Source of the DNA: Streptomyces spinoverrucosus
GTDB taxonomy: Bacteria > Actinomycetota > Actinomycetes > Streptomycetales > Streptomycetaceae
NCBI RefSeq assembly: GCF_015712165.1
Contig: NZ_JADPZX010000001.1
Location: forward strand, 7,521,501 to 7,585,500
Reading direction: 5' to 3'
Length of the DNA stretch: 64,000 nucleotides
The notes under the pieces were generated by a model that was not told the DNA's origin, ran no database searches, and saw only the letters and a list, made by a program, of their open reading frames with translations. Below are positions 8,999-16,852 of this stretch, piece after piece (the first letter of the stretch is position 1; every line of letters starts with the position of its first letter). The position numbers were made by a program, and so were the translations under genes.

Positions 8999-9140
8999 AT
9001 TCAAAGGGGCGTGCGCGAGGGGGAGTTGGGGCCCGTTCGGCCCGCCTGAGAAGTCCAGCAACGCACCCTGTGAGCCACCCCACACCGTCCGCCCGTATGG
9101 ACGTCGATCGGTCGTGGCACACTGGCCCTGTACCAGTAGC

Positions 9141-9268
9141 AGCGCACTCCGGGGTCGGTGAAAGTCCGAACCGGCGGTTACAGTCCGCGACCCGGTCGCC
9201 TCCAGCGGCCGGTTGACCAGGTGAAATTCCTGGACCGACGGTTAAAGTCCGGATGGGAGGCAGTGCGC
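9141..9268 (+). promoter_or_regulatory. FMN riboswitch (RFN element)
   Basis: The conserved RFN blocks appear in order: GGGGTCGGTGAAAGTCCG, then GGCGGTTACAGTCCGCGACC, a variable arm, GGTGAAATTCCTGGACCG, CGGTTAAAGTCCGGATGG and GAGGCAGTGCGC closing the basal stem. FMN binding lowers expression of the rib genes. The gap of about 150 nt to the ribE start leaves room for the expression platform, which in Streptomyces usually sequesters translation or stops transcription. The identification is secure; the mechanism is inferred. Confidence 0.96.
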
Positions 9269-9416
9269 GGCGAGCGGGCATTCGTGCGCGCCGCCGACCG
9301 TGGTCGTTCCCCGTGGGGACGAGTCCGTCCGGCGTCGCCCCCGGTGTCTCGCTCGTACATTCTGTCGTCTCGACAGCCCCGGAGTCCGTGCCCGAAGAGG
9401 CAGGAGGACCCGGGAA

Positions 9417-10019
9417 GTGTTCACCGGAATCGTCGAAGAGCTGGGCGAGATCACCGCCGTCGAGAACCTCGGCGACGCCTCCCGCTTCCGACTCCGCGGC
9501 CCCGTCGTCACCGAGGGGGCACAGCACGGCGACTCCATCGCCGTCAACGGCGTCTGCCTCACGGTCGTCGACCACGAGGGCGACGAGTTCACCGCCGACG
9601 TCATGGCCGAGACCCTCAAGCGCTCCAGCCTGGGCGTCCTCGCCGTCGGCTCCCGTGTCAACCTCGAACGGCCCACCGCCGTCGGCGCCCGCCTCGGCGG
9701 CCACATCGTGCAGGGCCACGTCGACGGCACGGGCACCGTCCTGGAGCGCACCCCGTCCGAGCACTGGGAGATCGTGAAGATCTCGCTCCCGGCCGACCTC
9801 GCCCGCTATGTCGTGGAGAAGGGCTCCATCACCGTCGACGGCATCAGCCTCACCGTCGTCGAGGCCGGCGCCGACTACTTCACCGTCAGCCTGATCCCCA
9901 CCACCCTCGCCCTGACCACCCTCGGCCTCAAGCAGCCCGGCGACCCGGTCAACCTCGAAGTCGACGTCATCGCCAAGTACGTGGAGCGGCTCCTGGCCGG
10001 TCAGGGGGCGACCCGGTGA
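9417..10019 (+). CDS. ribE: Riboflavin synthase alpha chain
   Basis: This encodes a 200-residue enzyme that dismutates two 6,7-dimethyl-8-ribityllumazine molecules to riboflavin. It has the diagnostic duplicated lumazine-binding barrel. The N-terminus is FTGIVEELG, the first repeat contains VNGVCLTVVDHEG and HIVQGHVDGTG, and the second contains VDGISLTVVEAGADYFTVSLIP. The GTG at 9417 is chosen because it encodes the invariant N-terminus and follows AGGAGG (9402-9407) at ideal spacing; frames starting earlier would run through the leader RNA. It is the first gene of the FMN-riboswitch operon and overlaps ribM by 4 bp (GTGA). Confidence 0.96.
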   Translation: MFTGIVEELGEITAVENLGDASRFRLRGPVVTEGAQHGDSIAVNGVCLTVVDHEGDEFTADVMAETLKRSSLGVLAVGSRVNLERPTAVGARLGGHIVQGHVDGTGTVLERTPSEHWEIVKISLPADLARYVVEKGSITVDGISLTVVEAGADYFTVSLIPTTLALTTLGLKQPGDPVNLEVDVIAKYVERLLAGQGATR

Positions 10020-10660
10020 ACTGGCTCAACTCCGAGGCCTTCACCCTCTTCGGCCAGCACATCAAGTGGTCGGACATGATCGGCAACGTGATCGGCCTGT
10101 TCGCCCTGGCGCTCGGCTGGCGCCGCTCGATCTGGACCTGGCCCGCCCAGTTCGTCTCCGGCCTGATCCTCTTCGCCGCCTTCGCCACCGCCCACCTCTC
10201 CGGCAGCGCGGGCAAGCAGATCGTCGTCATGCTCGTCGCCGGCTACGGCTTCTGGCAGTGGAACCGCGGCCGGCAGCAGGCGCAGGACGGCTCGATCGCC
10301 GTCCGGTTCGCCACCTGGCGTGAGCGCGGTGTGCTGCTCGGCGTGGCGGCGCTCGGCACCCTCGCGGTCGGCGGCCTGTTCACCGCGTACCCGACCCTGT
10401 CCTGGGACCCCTGGCCGGACGCGTACATCTTCGTCGGCACCGTCGTCGCCATGTACGCCCAGGCGCGCGGCATGGTCGAGTTCTGGTTCGCCTGGCTGCT
10501 CGTCGACCTGGTCGGCGTACCCCTGAACTTCGCCAACGGCTTCGCCTTCTCCGGCTTCGTCTACGTCATCTACGGCGCGCTCGTCCTGTGGGGCCTGCGC
10601 GACTGGTGGCTGCGCTCCCGCAGGGACGCGCGGCCCGTCCTGGAAGGAGCACCGGCATGA
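10016..10660 (+). CDS. ribM: PnuC-type riboflavin transporter RibM
   Basis: This encodes a 214-residue integral membrane protein of the PnuC family with about seven helices, containing [20 protein letters not shown] and, near the C-terminus, [17 protein letters not shown]. PnuC relatives import nicotinamide riboside. Family members inside FMN-riboswitch operons of Streptomyces and Corynebacterium (RibM) are established riboflavin or roseoflavin facilitators, and this position argues for riboflavin. The GTG at 10016 overlaps the ribE stop. The stop in turn overlaps the ribBA start (ATGA), so the three genes are translationally coupled. Substrate assignment rests on context. Confidence 0.85.
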   Translation: MNWLNSEAFTLFGQHIKWSDMIGNVIGLFALALGWRRSIWTWPAQFVSGLILFAAFATAHLSGSAGKQIVVMLVAGYGFWQWNRGRQQAQDGSIAVRFATWRERGVLLGVAALGTLAVGGLFTAYPTLSWDPWPDAYIFVGTVVAMYAQARGMVEFWFAWLLVDLVGVPLNFANGFAFSGFVYVIYGALVLWGLRDWWLRSRRDARPVLEGAPA

Positions 10661-11967
10661 CCGCGGCCACCGTCCTCTACGACACCGAAGACTTCGACCT
10701 CACCCTCGACCCGATCGAGCAGGCCGTCGCCGACATCGCGGCCGGCCGCCCGGTCGTGGTCGTCGACGACGAGGACCGCGAGAACGAGGGCGACCTCGTC
10801 ATCGCCGCCGAGAAGGCGACCCCCGAGATCGTCGCTTTCATGATGAGCGAGTGCCGCGGCCTGATCTGCGCCCCCATGGAGGGCGAGGAACTGGACCGGC
10901 TGCGGCTGCCGCAGATGGTCGAGGAGAACACCGAGTCGATGAGGACCGCGTTCACCGTCTCCGTGGACGCCTCCGCCGCACACGGTGTGACCACCGGCAT
11001 CTCGGCCTCCGACCGGGCGACCACATTGCAGCTCCTGGCGGGCGGCACCGCCGAGCCCACCGACTTCGTCCGCCCCGGCCACATCTTCCCGCTGCGCGCC
11101 AAGCCCGGCGGCGTCCTCACCCGCAACGGCCACACCGAGGCCGCCGTCGACCTCGCCCGCCTCGCGGGCCTGCGCCCTGCCGGCGCCATCGTCGAGATCG
11201 CCGGCGAGGACGGCCAGATGCTGCGCCTGCCCGAACTGATCCCGTTCGCCCGCAAGCACGGCCTGACGATCATCTCCATCGAGGACCTGATCGCCTACCG
11301 CCGCAGCTCCGAGCCCACCGTCCGCCGCGAGGCCGAGACCCGGCTCCCCACGGCCCACGGCACCTTCACGGCGTACGGCTACCGCTCCACCGTCGACGGC
11401 GTCGAACACGTCGCCCTGGTGCACGGCGAGATCGGCGACGGCGAGGACGTCCTGGTCCGCGTCCACTCCGAATGCCTCACCGGCGACGTCTTCCACTCCC
11501 TGCGCTGCGACTGCGGCCCCCAGCTTCAGACCTCCCTGGAGCGCATCCACGCCGAGGGTCGGGGCGTGGTGGTCTACCTGCGCGGACACGAGGGCCGCGG
11601 GATCGGCCTGCTGTCCAAGCTCCGGGCGTACGAGCTCCAGGAGCGCGGCCGGGACACCCTCGACGCCAACCTGGAACTGGGGCTGCCCGCCGACGCCCGC
11701 GACTACGCGGCCGGCGCGCAGATCCTCACGGACCTCGGGGTGCGCAGCGTGCGCCTGATGACCAACAACCCCGAGAAGACCGACGCGCTCGTCCGGCACG
11801 GAATCGAGGTCACCGAGCGCGAGCCGATGCCCGTACAGGCCGGCGAGCACAACCTCCGCTACCTGCGCACCAAGCGGGACCGGATGGGTCACGACCTGCC
11901 CTGGCTGGACACGCCCGCCGTGACAGCCTCTGCGGCCGCGTCCGCGGCCACCTGCGGCAACCAGTAA
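10657..11967 (+). CDS. ribBA: Bifunctional DHBP synthase / GTP cyclohydrolase II
   Basis: This encodes 436 residues. The N-terminal half is 3,4-dihydroxy-2-butanone-4-phosphate synthase (RibB), with [25 protein letters not shown] and [13 protein letters not shown]. The C-terminal half is GTP cyclohydrolase II (RibA), with the zinc cysteines in [17 protein letters not shown] and the conserved [19 protein letters not shown]. The two activities supply both branches to lumazine synthase. The ATG at 10657 follows GGAAGGAG and overlaps the ribM stop. A short Ala-rich tail after LDTPAVTA is dispensable-looking. The gene sits 25 bp from ribH in the same operon. Confidence 0.96.
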   Translation: MTAATVLYDTEDFDLTLDPIEQAVADIAAGRPVVVVDDEDRENEGDLVIAAEKATPEIVAFMMSECRGLICAPMEGEELDRLRLPQMVEENTESMRTAFTVSVDASAAHGVTTGISASDRATTLQLLAGGTAEPTDFVRPGHIFPLRAKPGGVLTRNGHTEAAVDLARLAGLRPAGAIVEIAGEDGQMLRLPELIPFARKHGLTIISIEDLIAYRRSSEPTVRREAETRLPTAHGTFTAYGYRSTVDGVEHVALVHGEIGDGEDVLVRVHSECLTGDVFHSLRCDCGPQLQTSLERIHAEGRGVVVYLRGHEGRGIGLLSKLRAYELQERGRDTLDANLELGLPADARDYAAGAQILTDLGVRSVRLMTNNPEKTDALVRHGIEVTEREPMPVQAGEHNLRYLRTKRDRMGHDLPWLDTPAVTASAAASAATCGNQ

Positions 11968-11992
11968 GCAAGAGAGAGCACCGAGGAGAAAC

Positions 11993-12478
11993 GTGAGCGG
12001 CAAGGGCGCACCGGAACTGTCCGTACGCAACGTCGGTGACCTGCGGGTCGCCGTCATCGCGGCGCAGTGGCACGAGAAGGTGATGGACGGTCTGGTCGAC
12101 GGCGCCCTGCGCGCCCTGCACGACCTGGGCATCGACGAGCCGACCCTCCTGCGGGTCCCCGGCAGCTGGGAGCTGCCGGTCGTCGCCAAGGTCCTCGCGG
12201 GCCGCGGCTACGACGCGATCGTCGCCCTGGGCGTGGTCATCCGCGGCGGCACCCCCCACTTCGACTACGTGTGCCAGGGCGTCACCCAGGGCCTCACCCA
12301 GGTCTCCGTCGAGACCGGCGTCCCCGTCGGCTTCGGCGTGCTCACGTGCGACAACGAGGAGCAGGCCCTGGACCGGGCCGGCCTGGACGGCTCCAGCGAG
12401 GACAAGGGGCACGAAGCGGTGACCGCGGCGGTCGCGACGGCGGCCACGCTCCGCTCAGTATCTGAACCGTGGCGTTAG
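11993..12478 (+). CDS. ribH: 6,7-dimethyl-8-ribityllumazine synthase
   Basis: This encodes a 161-residue cytoplasmic enzyme that condenses 5-amino-6-ribitylaminouracil with DHBP to give the RibE substrate. Family motifs are [36 protein letters not shown] (substrate loop), [15 protein letters not shown] and [16 protein letters not shown], in the expected order. The GTG at 11993 follows the ribosome-binding site GAGGAGAAAC. It is the last rib gene. A separate promoter for hisE appears to overlap its end. Confidence 0.96.
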   Translation: MSGKGAPELSVRNVGDLRVAVIAAQWHEKVMDGLVDGALRALHDLGIDEPTLLRVPGSWELPVVAKVLAGRGYDAIVALGVVIRGGTPHFDYVCQGVTQGLTQVSVETGVPVGFGVLTCDNEEQALDRAGLDGSSEDKGHEAVTAAVATAATLRSVSEPWR

Positions 12479-12502
12479 GCGGGCCGACACACCGCGTAAA
12501 GT
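12475..12502 (+). promoter_or_regulatory. Candidate promoter for hisE-hisG
   Basis: TAAAGT (12497-12502) is a reasonable -10 hexamer 10 bp before the hisE ATG. TTAGGC (12475-12480), at 16-bp spacing, is a weak -35 that overlaps the ribH stop. If real, hisE is read from a nearly leaderless transcript, partly uncoupling it from the riboswitch operon. Confidence 0.35.
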
Positions 12503-12512
12503 GGGCGGCACC

Positions 12513-12785
12513 ATGTCCAAGAAGACGTTCGAGGAGCTCTTCACCGAGCTCCAGCACAAGGCCGCCCACGGCAACCCCGCCACTTCCCGCACCGCAGAGC
12601 TGGTCGAGAAGGGCGTCCACGCCATCGGCAAGAAGGTCGTCGAGGAGGCCGCCGAGGTCTGGATGGCCGCCGAGTACGAGGGCAAGGAGGCGGCCGCAGA
12701 GGAGATCTCGCAGCTGCTGTACCACGTCCAGGTGATGATGGTCGCCCGCGGGATCTCCCTCGACGACGTCTACTCCCACCTCTGA
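12513..12785 (+). CDS. hisE: Phosphoribosyl-ATP pyrophosphatase
   Basis: This encodes a 90-residue MazG-like all-alpha enzyme that hydrolyses PR-ATP to PR-AMP, the second step of histidine synthesis. It has the conserved metal-binding [20 protein letters not shown] and the C-terminal [18 protein letters not shown]. It is a stand-alone HisE, as usual in actinobacteria, not fused to HisI. The ATG at 12513 gives the standard MSKKTFEEL start. It lies 34 bp after ribH and 44 bp before hisG. Confidence 0.95.
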   Translation: MSKKTFEELFTELQHKAAHGNPATSRTAELVEKGVHAIGKKVVEEAAEVWMAAEYEGKEAAAEEISQLLYHVQVMMVARGISLDDVYSHL

Positions 12786-12829
12786 AAACCTCTGAGTGAC
12801 ACCCCCTCCGAACAAAGGAAGCCGACCTC

Positions 12830-13678
12830 ATGCTGCGCATCGCCGTCCCCAACAAGGGTTCCCTCTCCGGCCCTGCGGCGGACATGCTGCATGAGGCCGG
12901 CTACCAGCAGCGCCGCGAGTCCAAGGAACTGCGGATCGTCGACCCGGCGAACGACGTCGAGTTCTTCTACCTCCGCCCCCGCGACATCGCGATCTACGTC
13001 GCCTCGGGCCAGCTCGACATCGGCATCACCGGCCGCGACCTGCTGATCGACTCCGGCGCCAACGCCGAGGAGATCCTGCCGCTCGGCTTCGCCCGCTCCA
13101 CCTTCCGCTACGCCACCAAGCCCGGCAGCATCAGCGACCTGGCGGACCTGAACGGCAAGACGGTCGCCACCTCCTACGAGGGCATCGTCGCCAAGCACCT
13201 CGCCGACAACGGCATCGACGCCTCCGTCGTCCACCTCGACGGCGCCGTCGAGACCGCCATCCAGCTCGGCGTCGCCCAGGTCATCGCCGACGTCGTCGAG
13301 ACCGGCACCAGCCTGCGCAACGCGGGCCTGGAGGTCGTCGGCGAGCCGATCATGAAGTCCGAGGCCGTCGTCATCCGCCGTACCGGCGCGGACGGCGAGG
13401 AGACCAAGGTGCAGCAGTTCCTGCGCCGGCTCCAGGGCGTCCTGGTGGCCCGGACGTACGTGATGATGGACTACGACTGCCGCGTCGAGCAGCTGGAGAA
13501 GGCCGTCGCGCTCACCCCCGGCCTGGAGTCGCCGACCATCTCGCCCCTGCACAACGAGGGCTGGGTCGCCGTCCGTGCCATGGTGCCCGCCAAGGACGCC
13601 CAGCGGATCATGGACGACCTGTACGACATCGGTGCCCGGGCCATCCTGACCACCGCCATCCACGCCTGCCGCCTCTGA
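12830..13678 (+). CDS. hisG: ATP phosphoribosyltransferase, long form
   Basis: This encodes a 282-residue enzyme of the first, committed step of histidine synthesis (ATP + PRPP to PR-ATP). It has a bilobed catalytic domain (RIAVPNKGSLSGPAADML, GQLDIGITGRDLL, VADVVETGTSLRNAGLEVVG). A C-terminal ACT-like regulatory domain (about 210-282, ending in IGARAILTTAIHACRL) marks it as the long, histidine-inhibited form that does not need HisZ. The ATG at 12830 follows AAAGGAAG. It forms a pair with hisE, and the PH-domain gene begins 13 bp downstream. Confidence 0.96.
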   Translation: MLRIAVPNKGSLSGPAADMLHEAGYQQRRESKELRIVDPANDVEFFYLRPRDIAIYVASGQLDIGITGRDLLIDSGANAEEILPLGFARSTFRYATKPGSISDLADLNGKTVATSYEGIVAKHLADNGIDASVVHLDGAVETAIQLGVAQVIADVVETGTSLRNAGLEVVGEPIMKSEAVVIRRTGADGEETKVQQFLRRLQGVLVARTYVMMDYDCRVEQLEKAVALTPGLESPTISPLHNEGWVAVRAMVPAKDAQRIMDDLYDIGARAILTTAIHACRL

Positions 13679-13691
13679 GGACCCCGCACCG

Positions 13692-14135
13692 ATGTCGGAC
13701 CTGCCCCCGCTGCCCGTCACCTTCCGGCCGGGCCGCACCCGTGCCGTCCTGCTCTCCGCGGGCGTCGCCGTCTTCGTCGTCGTGTCGACGATCGCGATGT
13801 CGCTGGACCGGCTCAGCCCCGGTGAGCGGATCAGCTTCGTCTTCACGGCGGCCATGCTGTCGGCCGTGGCGCTGGTGCTGGCCCGCCCGAAAGTCGTCGC
13901 CGACGAGACCGGCGTCACCGTCGTGAACTTCGCCAGCAGGCGCCGGCTGGAGTGGGCGCAGATCGTGCAGGTGCACCTGCGGGTCGGCGACCCGTGGGTG
14001 TTCCTGGACCTCAGCGACGGCACCAGCCTGCCCGCGATCGGCATCCAGCCCGGTATCGCCAAGGCGCAGGCCATCGCCGACGCGCGCACCCTGCGGGCGC
14101 TGGTCGAGGCGCGCGCCGGCGGACATCACAGCTGA
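13692..14135 (+). CDS. PH-domain membrane protein
   Basis: This encodes a 147-residue protein. Two N-terminal membrane helices (residues about 18-35 and 45-62) are followed by a bacterial PH-like domain (about 65-130). That domain contains VVADETGVTVVNFASRRRLEWAQ and WVFLDLSDGTSLPAIGIQP, the beta pattern of short actinobacterial PH proteins. The cytoplasmic domain probably binds partner proteins or lipid head groups at the membrane. It follows hisG by 13 bp and probably shares its transcript. A strong hairpin lies 50 bp downstream. The specific function is unknown. Confidence 0.8.
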   Translation: MSDLPPLPVTFRPGRTRAVLLSAGVAVFVVVSTIAMSLDRLSPGERISFVFTAAMLSAVALVLARPKVVADETGVTVVNFASRRRLEWAQIVQVHLRVGDPWVFLDLSDGTSLPAIGIQPGIAKAQAIADARTLRALVEARAGGHHS

Positions 14136-14185
14136 CTCGGGGCCTTTCACCCTGCCGTACCGGCCGGTGTCTTGATTAATCTGTT

Positions 14186-14214
14186 GGCGGAGGCGTTTGT
14201 GTGACGCCTCCGCC
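14186..14214 (+). terminator. Terminator hairpin after the PH-domain gene
   Basis: GGCGGAGGCGT and ACGCCTCCGCC form a perfect 11-bp stem with a 7-nt loop 50 bp after the PH-domain gene. There is no U-tract, which is common for Streptomyces terminators. It separates the rib/his transcript from the CNNM genes. I see no confident element in the 125 bp between this hairpin and the next start. Confidence 0.75.
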
Positions 14215-14339
14215 CCTGTTGTGCCGGACGGCGCACAGGGGTTCCTGCGACCCGAGGAGTGACCCTCTCCGGCGATGGACGGATCGTCCTGTAGTACCTG
14301 CGCCGCCCCCTGCCGACATTGCGCGGAGGCGGCGGCATC

Positions 14340-15668
14340 ATGACCATCCCCCTGCTGCTGCTGCTCGCAGCCGCTTTCCTGCTCATCCTCGCCAACGGCT
14401 TCTTCGTCGCGGCCGAGTTCGGCCTGGTGACGGTCGACCGCCCGGACGCCGAGAAGGCCGCCGCCGAGGGCGACCGACGGGCCGGCCGGGTCGTCGAGTC
14501 TCTGAAGGAGCTGTCGTTCCAGCTCTCCGGCACCCAGCTCGGCATTACCATCACCTCCCTGGTCGTCGGCATGCTCGCCGAACCGGCCCTCGCCCGGCTG
14601 CTGGACGGCCCCCTCACGGCCGTCGGCATCCCCGACGGCGCGGTGTCCGGGGTGGCCGTGGCCCTCGGCATGCTGCTGGCCTCGGCCGTGCAGATGGTGG
14701 TCGGTGAGCTCGTCCCCAAGAACTGGGCTGTCTCCCGCCCCATGCAGGTCGCGCGCTTCGTCGCCGGCCCGCAACATCTGTTCGCACGCGTGTTCAGGCC
14801 GGTGATCGCCGGTCTCAACGCCGTCGCCAACCGGCTGGTCCGCATGCTGGGCGTCGAGCCCACCGAGGAGCTGGCCTCCGCCCGCACCCCCGACGAACTG
14901 GTCTCCCTGGCCCGGCACTCCGCACGCGCCGGCGCGCTGGAGCAGGACACGGCGGACCTGTTCGTCCGCACCCTCTCCCTCGGCGAGCTGACCGCGCAGC
15001 ACGTCATGACCCCGCGCGTGAAGGTGAGCGCGCTGCAGTCCTCGGCGACCGCCGAGGACGTGGTCAACCTGACTCGCGCCACCGGCCTGTCCCGCTTCCC
15101 CGTCTACCGCGAGCGGATCGACGAGATCGTCGGCATGGTCCACCTCAAGGACGCGCTCGCCGTCCCGGCGCCGGAGAGGCTGCGCACGCCCGTCGGCCGG
15201 ATCGCCAAGCCGCCGCTGCTGGTCCCCGAGACGCTGCCGGTACGGCCGCTGCTCACCCGGTTGCGCAGCGAGCAGCCGATCGCCGTCGTCGTCGACGAGT
15301 ACGGCGGCACGGCCGGGGTCGTCACACTGGAGGACATCGTCGAGGAGATCGTCGGCGAGGTCCGTGACGAGCACGACGGTCACGACCTGCCCGAACTGGC
15401 CTCCGCCCCGGCGGAGGACGGCCGCCCGGCCTGGGACGCCGACGGCAGCTGCCGCATCGACACCCTGCGGCGCATAGGCCTCGACGTGCCCGAGGGCCCG
15501 TACGAGACGGTCGCCGGCCTGGTCGCCGACCTGCTCGGCCGGATCCCGGCCGTCGGTGACCGCACGGAACTGCCCGGCTGGCGGCTGGCCGTGCGCCAGG
15601 TCGGGCACTACCGCGCCGAGCGGGTCCGCATCGTACGCATGGCCCCTGTCATGGAGGCCGTGCGATGA
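14340..15668 (+). CDS. CNNM/CorC-type membrane protein with CBS pair and CorC_HlyC domain
   Basis: This encodes 442 residues of the family annotated as 'hemolysin' or CNNM transporters, linked to magnesium or cobalt homeostasis rather than haemolysis. A DUF21 membrane domain (about 5-190) starts with LILANGFFVAAEFGLV and contains GTQLGITITSLVVGML. A CBS pair (about 215-335) contains VMTPRVKVSALQ, RFPVYRERIDEIVGMVHLKD and VVDEYGGTAGVVTLEDI. A CorC_HlyC transporter-associated domain covers about 350-435. The ATG at 14340 is preceded by GCGGAGGCGGC. The stop overlaps the next gene by 4 bp (ATGA). CBS domains usually sense adenine nucleotides or Mg-ATP. Confidence 0.9.
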   Translation: MTIPLLLLLAAAFLLILANGFFVAAEFGLVTVDRPDAEKAAAEGDRRAGRVVESLKELSFQLSGTQLGITITSLVVGMLAEPALARLLDGPLTAVGIPDGAVSGVAVALGMLLASAVQMVVGELVPKNWAVSRPMQVARFVAGPQHLFARVFRPVIAGLNAVANRLVRMLGVEPTEELASARTPDELVSLARHSARAGALEQDTADLFVRTLSLGELTAQHVMTPRVKVSALQSSATAEDVVNLTRATGLSRFPVYRERIDEIVGMVHLKDALAVPAPERLRTPVGRIAKPPLLVPETLPVRPLLTRLRSEQPIAVVVDEYGGTAGVVTLEDIVEEIVGEVRDEHDGHDLPELASAPAEDGRPAWDADGSCRIDTLRRIGLDVPEGPYETVAGLVADLLGRIPAVGDRTELPGWRLAVRQVGHYRAERVRIVRMAPVMEAVR

Positions 15669-16744
15669 GCGTGCTCCAACTCCTGTTCGCGGCGCTGCTC
15701 GTGCTCGCCAACGGCTTCTTCGTCGGCGCCGAGTTCGCGCTGGTGTCGGTCCGCCGCAGCCAGATCGAACCACTCGGCACGACCCGGGCCCGTCAGGTGC
15801 TGTACGGCCTGGAGCGGCTGCCGCAGATGATGGCGGCGGCCCAGTTCGGCATCACGATCTGCTCACTGACCCTGGGCGCGGTCGCCGAGCCGACGGTGGC
15901 CCATCTGCTGGAGCCGTTCTTCGAGTGGATCCACCTGCCGCACGGGCTGGTCCACCCGCTCGGCTATGTCATCGCCCTCGCCACGGTCGTCTTCTTCCAC
16001 CTCGTCATCGGCGAGATGGTCCCGAAGAACCTGGCGATGGCGGCGCCGGAGAAGGCCGCGCTGTGGCTGAGCCCCGGCCTGGTCGCCTTCGCCCGCCTGT
16101 GCCGGCCGATCACGGTCGCCCTCGGCACCTGCGCCCAGGGCGTGCTGCGGCTGTTCCGGGTCGAGCCCAAGGATGCGGTCGAGGCGGTGTTCACCAGCGA
16201 GCAGCTCAACCGGCTCGTGGAGGACGCCGGTCAGGCCGGTCTGCTCGACCCCGAGGCGGCCGAACGCCTGGAGGACGCGCTGGAGCTGGGCTCCCGCCCC
16301 GTCACCGACGTGCTTCTCAGGCGCGAGTCGCTGATCACCGTCAGCCCCTCGGTGACGCCCGGCCGGATCATCGAGCTGACCGCCCGCACCGGGTACTCCC
16401 GCTTCCCGGTTTCCACGAAGAACGGGGCCTTCATGGGCTACCTGCACGTGAAGGACGTACTCGACCTGGAGGAGTCGGAACGGGCCGTTCCGCAGCATCT
16501 GTGGCGGCCCATGACGACGCTGAGGTCCGAACTGCCCCTGGACGACGCGCTCACCGTCATGCGCCGCGCCGCGACCCACCTGGCGCAGGTGGCGGACGGC
16601 TCAGGGCGGGTGCTGGGGCTGGTCGCGCTGGAGGACGTACTGGAGCTGCTGGTCGGTGAGGTACGGGATCCGGCACACCGGGAGTCGCCAACCGCCCCGG
16701 CGGTGTCCGGGCCCCGCTCGGGCGAGGAGGTACTGACGGGCTGA
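15665..16744 (+). CDS. Second CNNM-type membrane protein with CBS pair, lacking CorC domain
   Basis: This encodes a 359-residue paralogue of the gene before it. It has the same DUF21 domain (LVLANGFFVGAEFALVSV, MMAAAQFGITICSLTLGAVAEP, VIGEMVPKNLAMA) and CBS pair (VLLRRESLITVSP, TRTGYSRFPVSTKNGAFMGY, VLGLVALEDVLELLVGEV). It ends where the CorC_HlyC domain would begin. The translationally coupled start (ATGA) suggests equimolar expression and probably a heterodimer with the upstream protein, a common arrangement in actinobacteria. The transported ion is unknown. Confidence 0.88.
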   Translation: MSVLQLLFAALLVLANGFFVGAEFALVSVRRSQIEPLGTTRARQVLYGLERLPQMMAAAQFGITICSLTLGAVAEPTVAHLLEPFFEWIHLPHGLVHPLGYVIALATVVFFHLVIGEMVPKNLAMAAPEKAALWLSPGLVAFARLCRPITVALGTCAQGVLRLFRVEPKDAVEAVFTSEQLNRLVEDAGQAGLLDPEAAERLEDALELGSRPVTDVLLRRESLITVSPSVTPGRIIELTARTGYSRFPVSTKNGAFMGYLHVKDVLDLEESERAVPQHLWRPMTTLRSELPLDDALTVMRRAATHLAQVADGSGRVLGLVALEDVLELLVGEVRDPAHRESPTAPAVSGPRSGEEVLTG

Positions 16745-16750
16745 GCCGCC

Positions 16751-16839
16751 CGCCGCGGGCTGAAGCCGGAATCCGGGGTCGCGGGGCCTGAGCATCCGGG
16801 GGCGTGGGGCCCGAGCCACGCGCCGCGGGCTGAAGCCGG
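16751..16839. repeat. Short intergenic direct repeat
   Basis: CGCCGCGGGCTGAAGCCGG occurs at 16751-16769 and 16821-16839, 70 bp apart, in the gap between the convergent CNNM and AAA genes. The sequence between them is also G-rich and repeat-like. No function is evident. Confidence 0.75.
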
Positions 16840-16852
16840 GGCCGGGGATCCG

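Noticed and set aside
14215..14339. Mg2+ (M-box) or other riboswitch upstream of the CNNM genes
   Set aside because: The position is attractive, but the leader lacks the conserved M-box core and no other riboswitch consensus fits.
14340..16744. Hemolysins
   Set aside because: The traditional name is misleading; DUF21 plus CBS domains indicate CNNM/CorC-type ion-homeostasis proteins.
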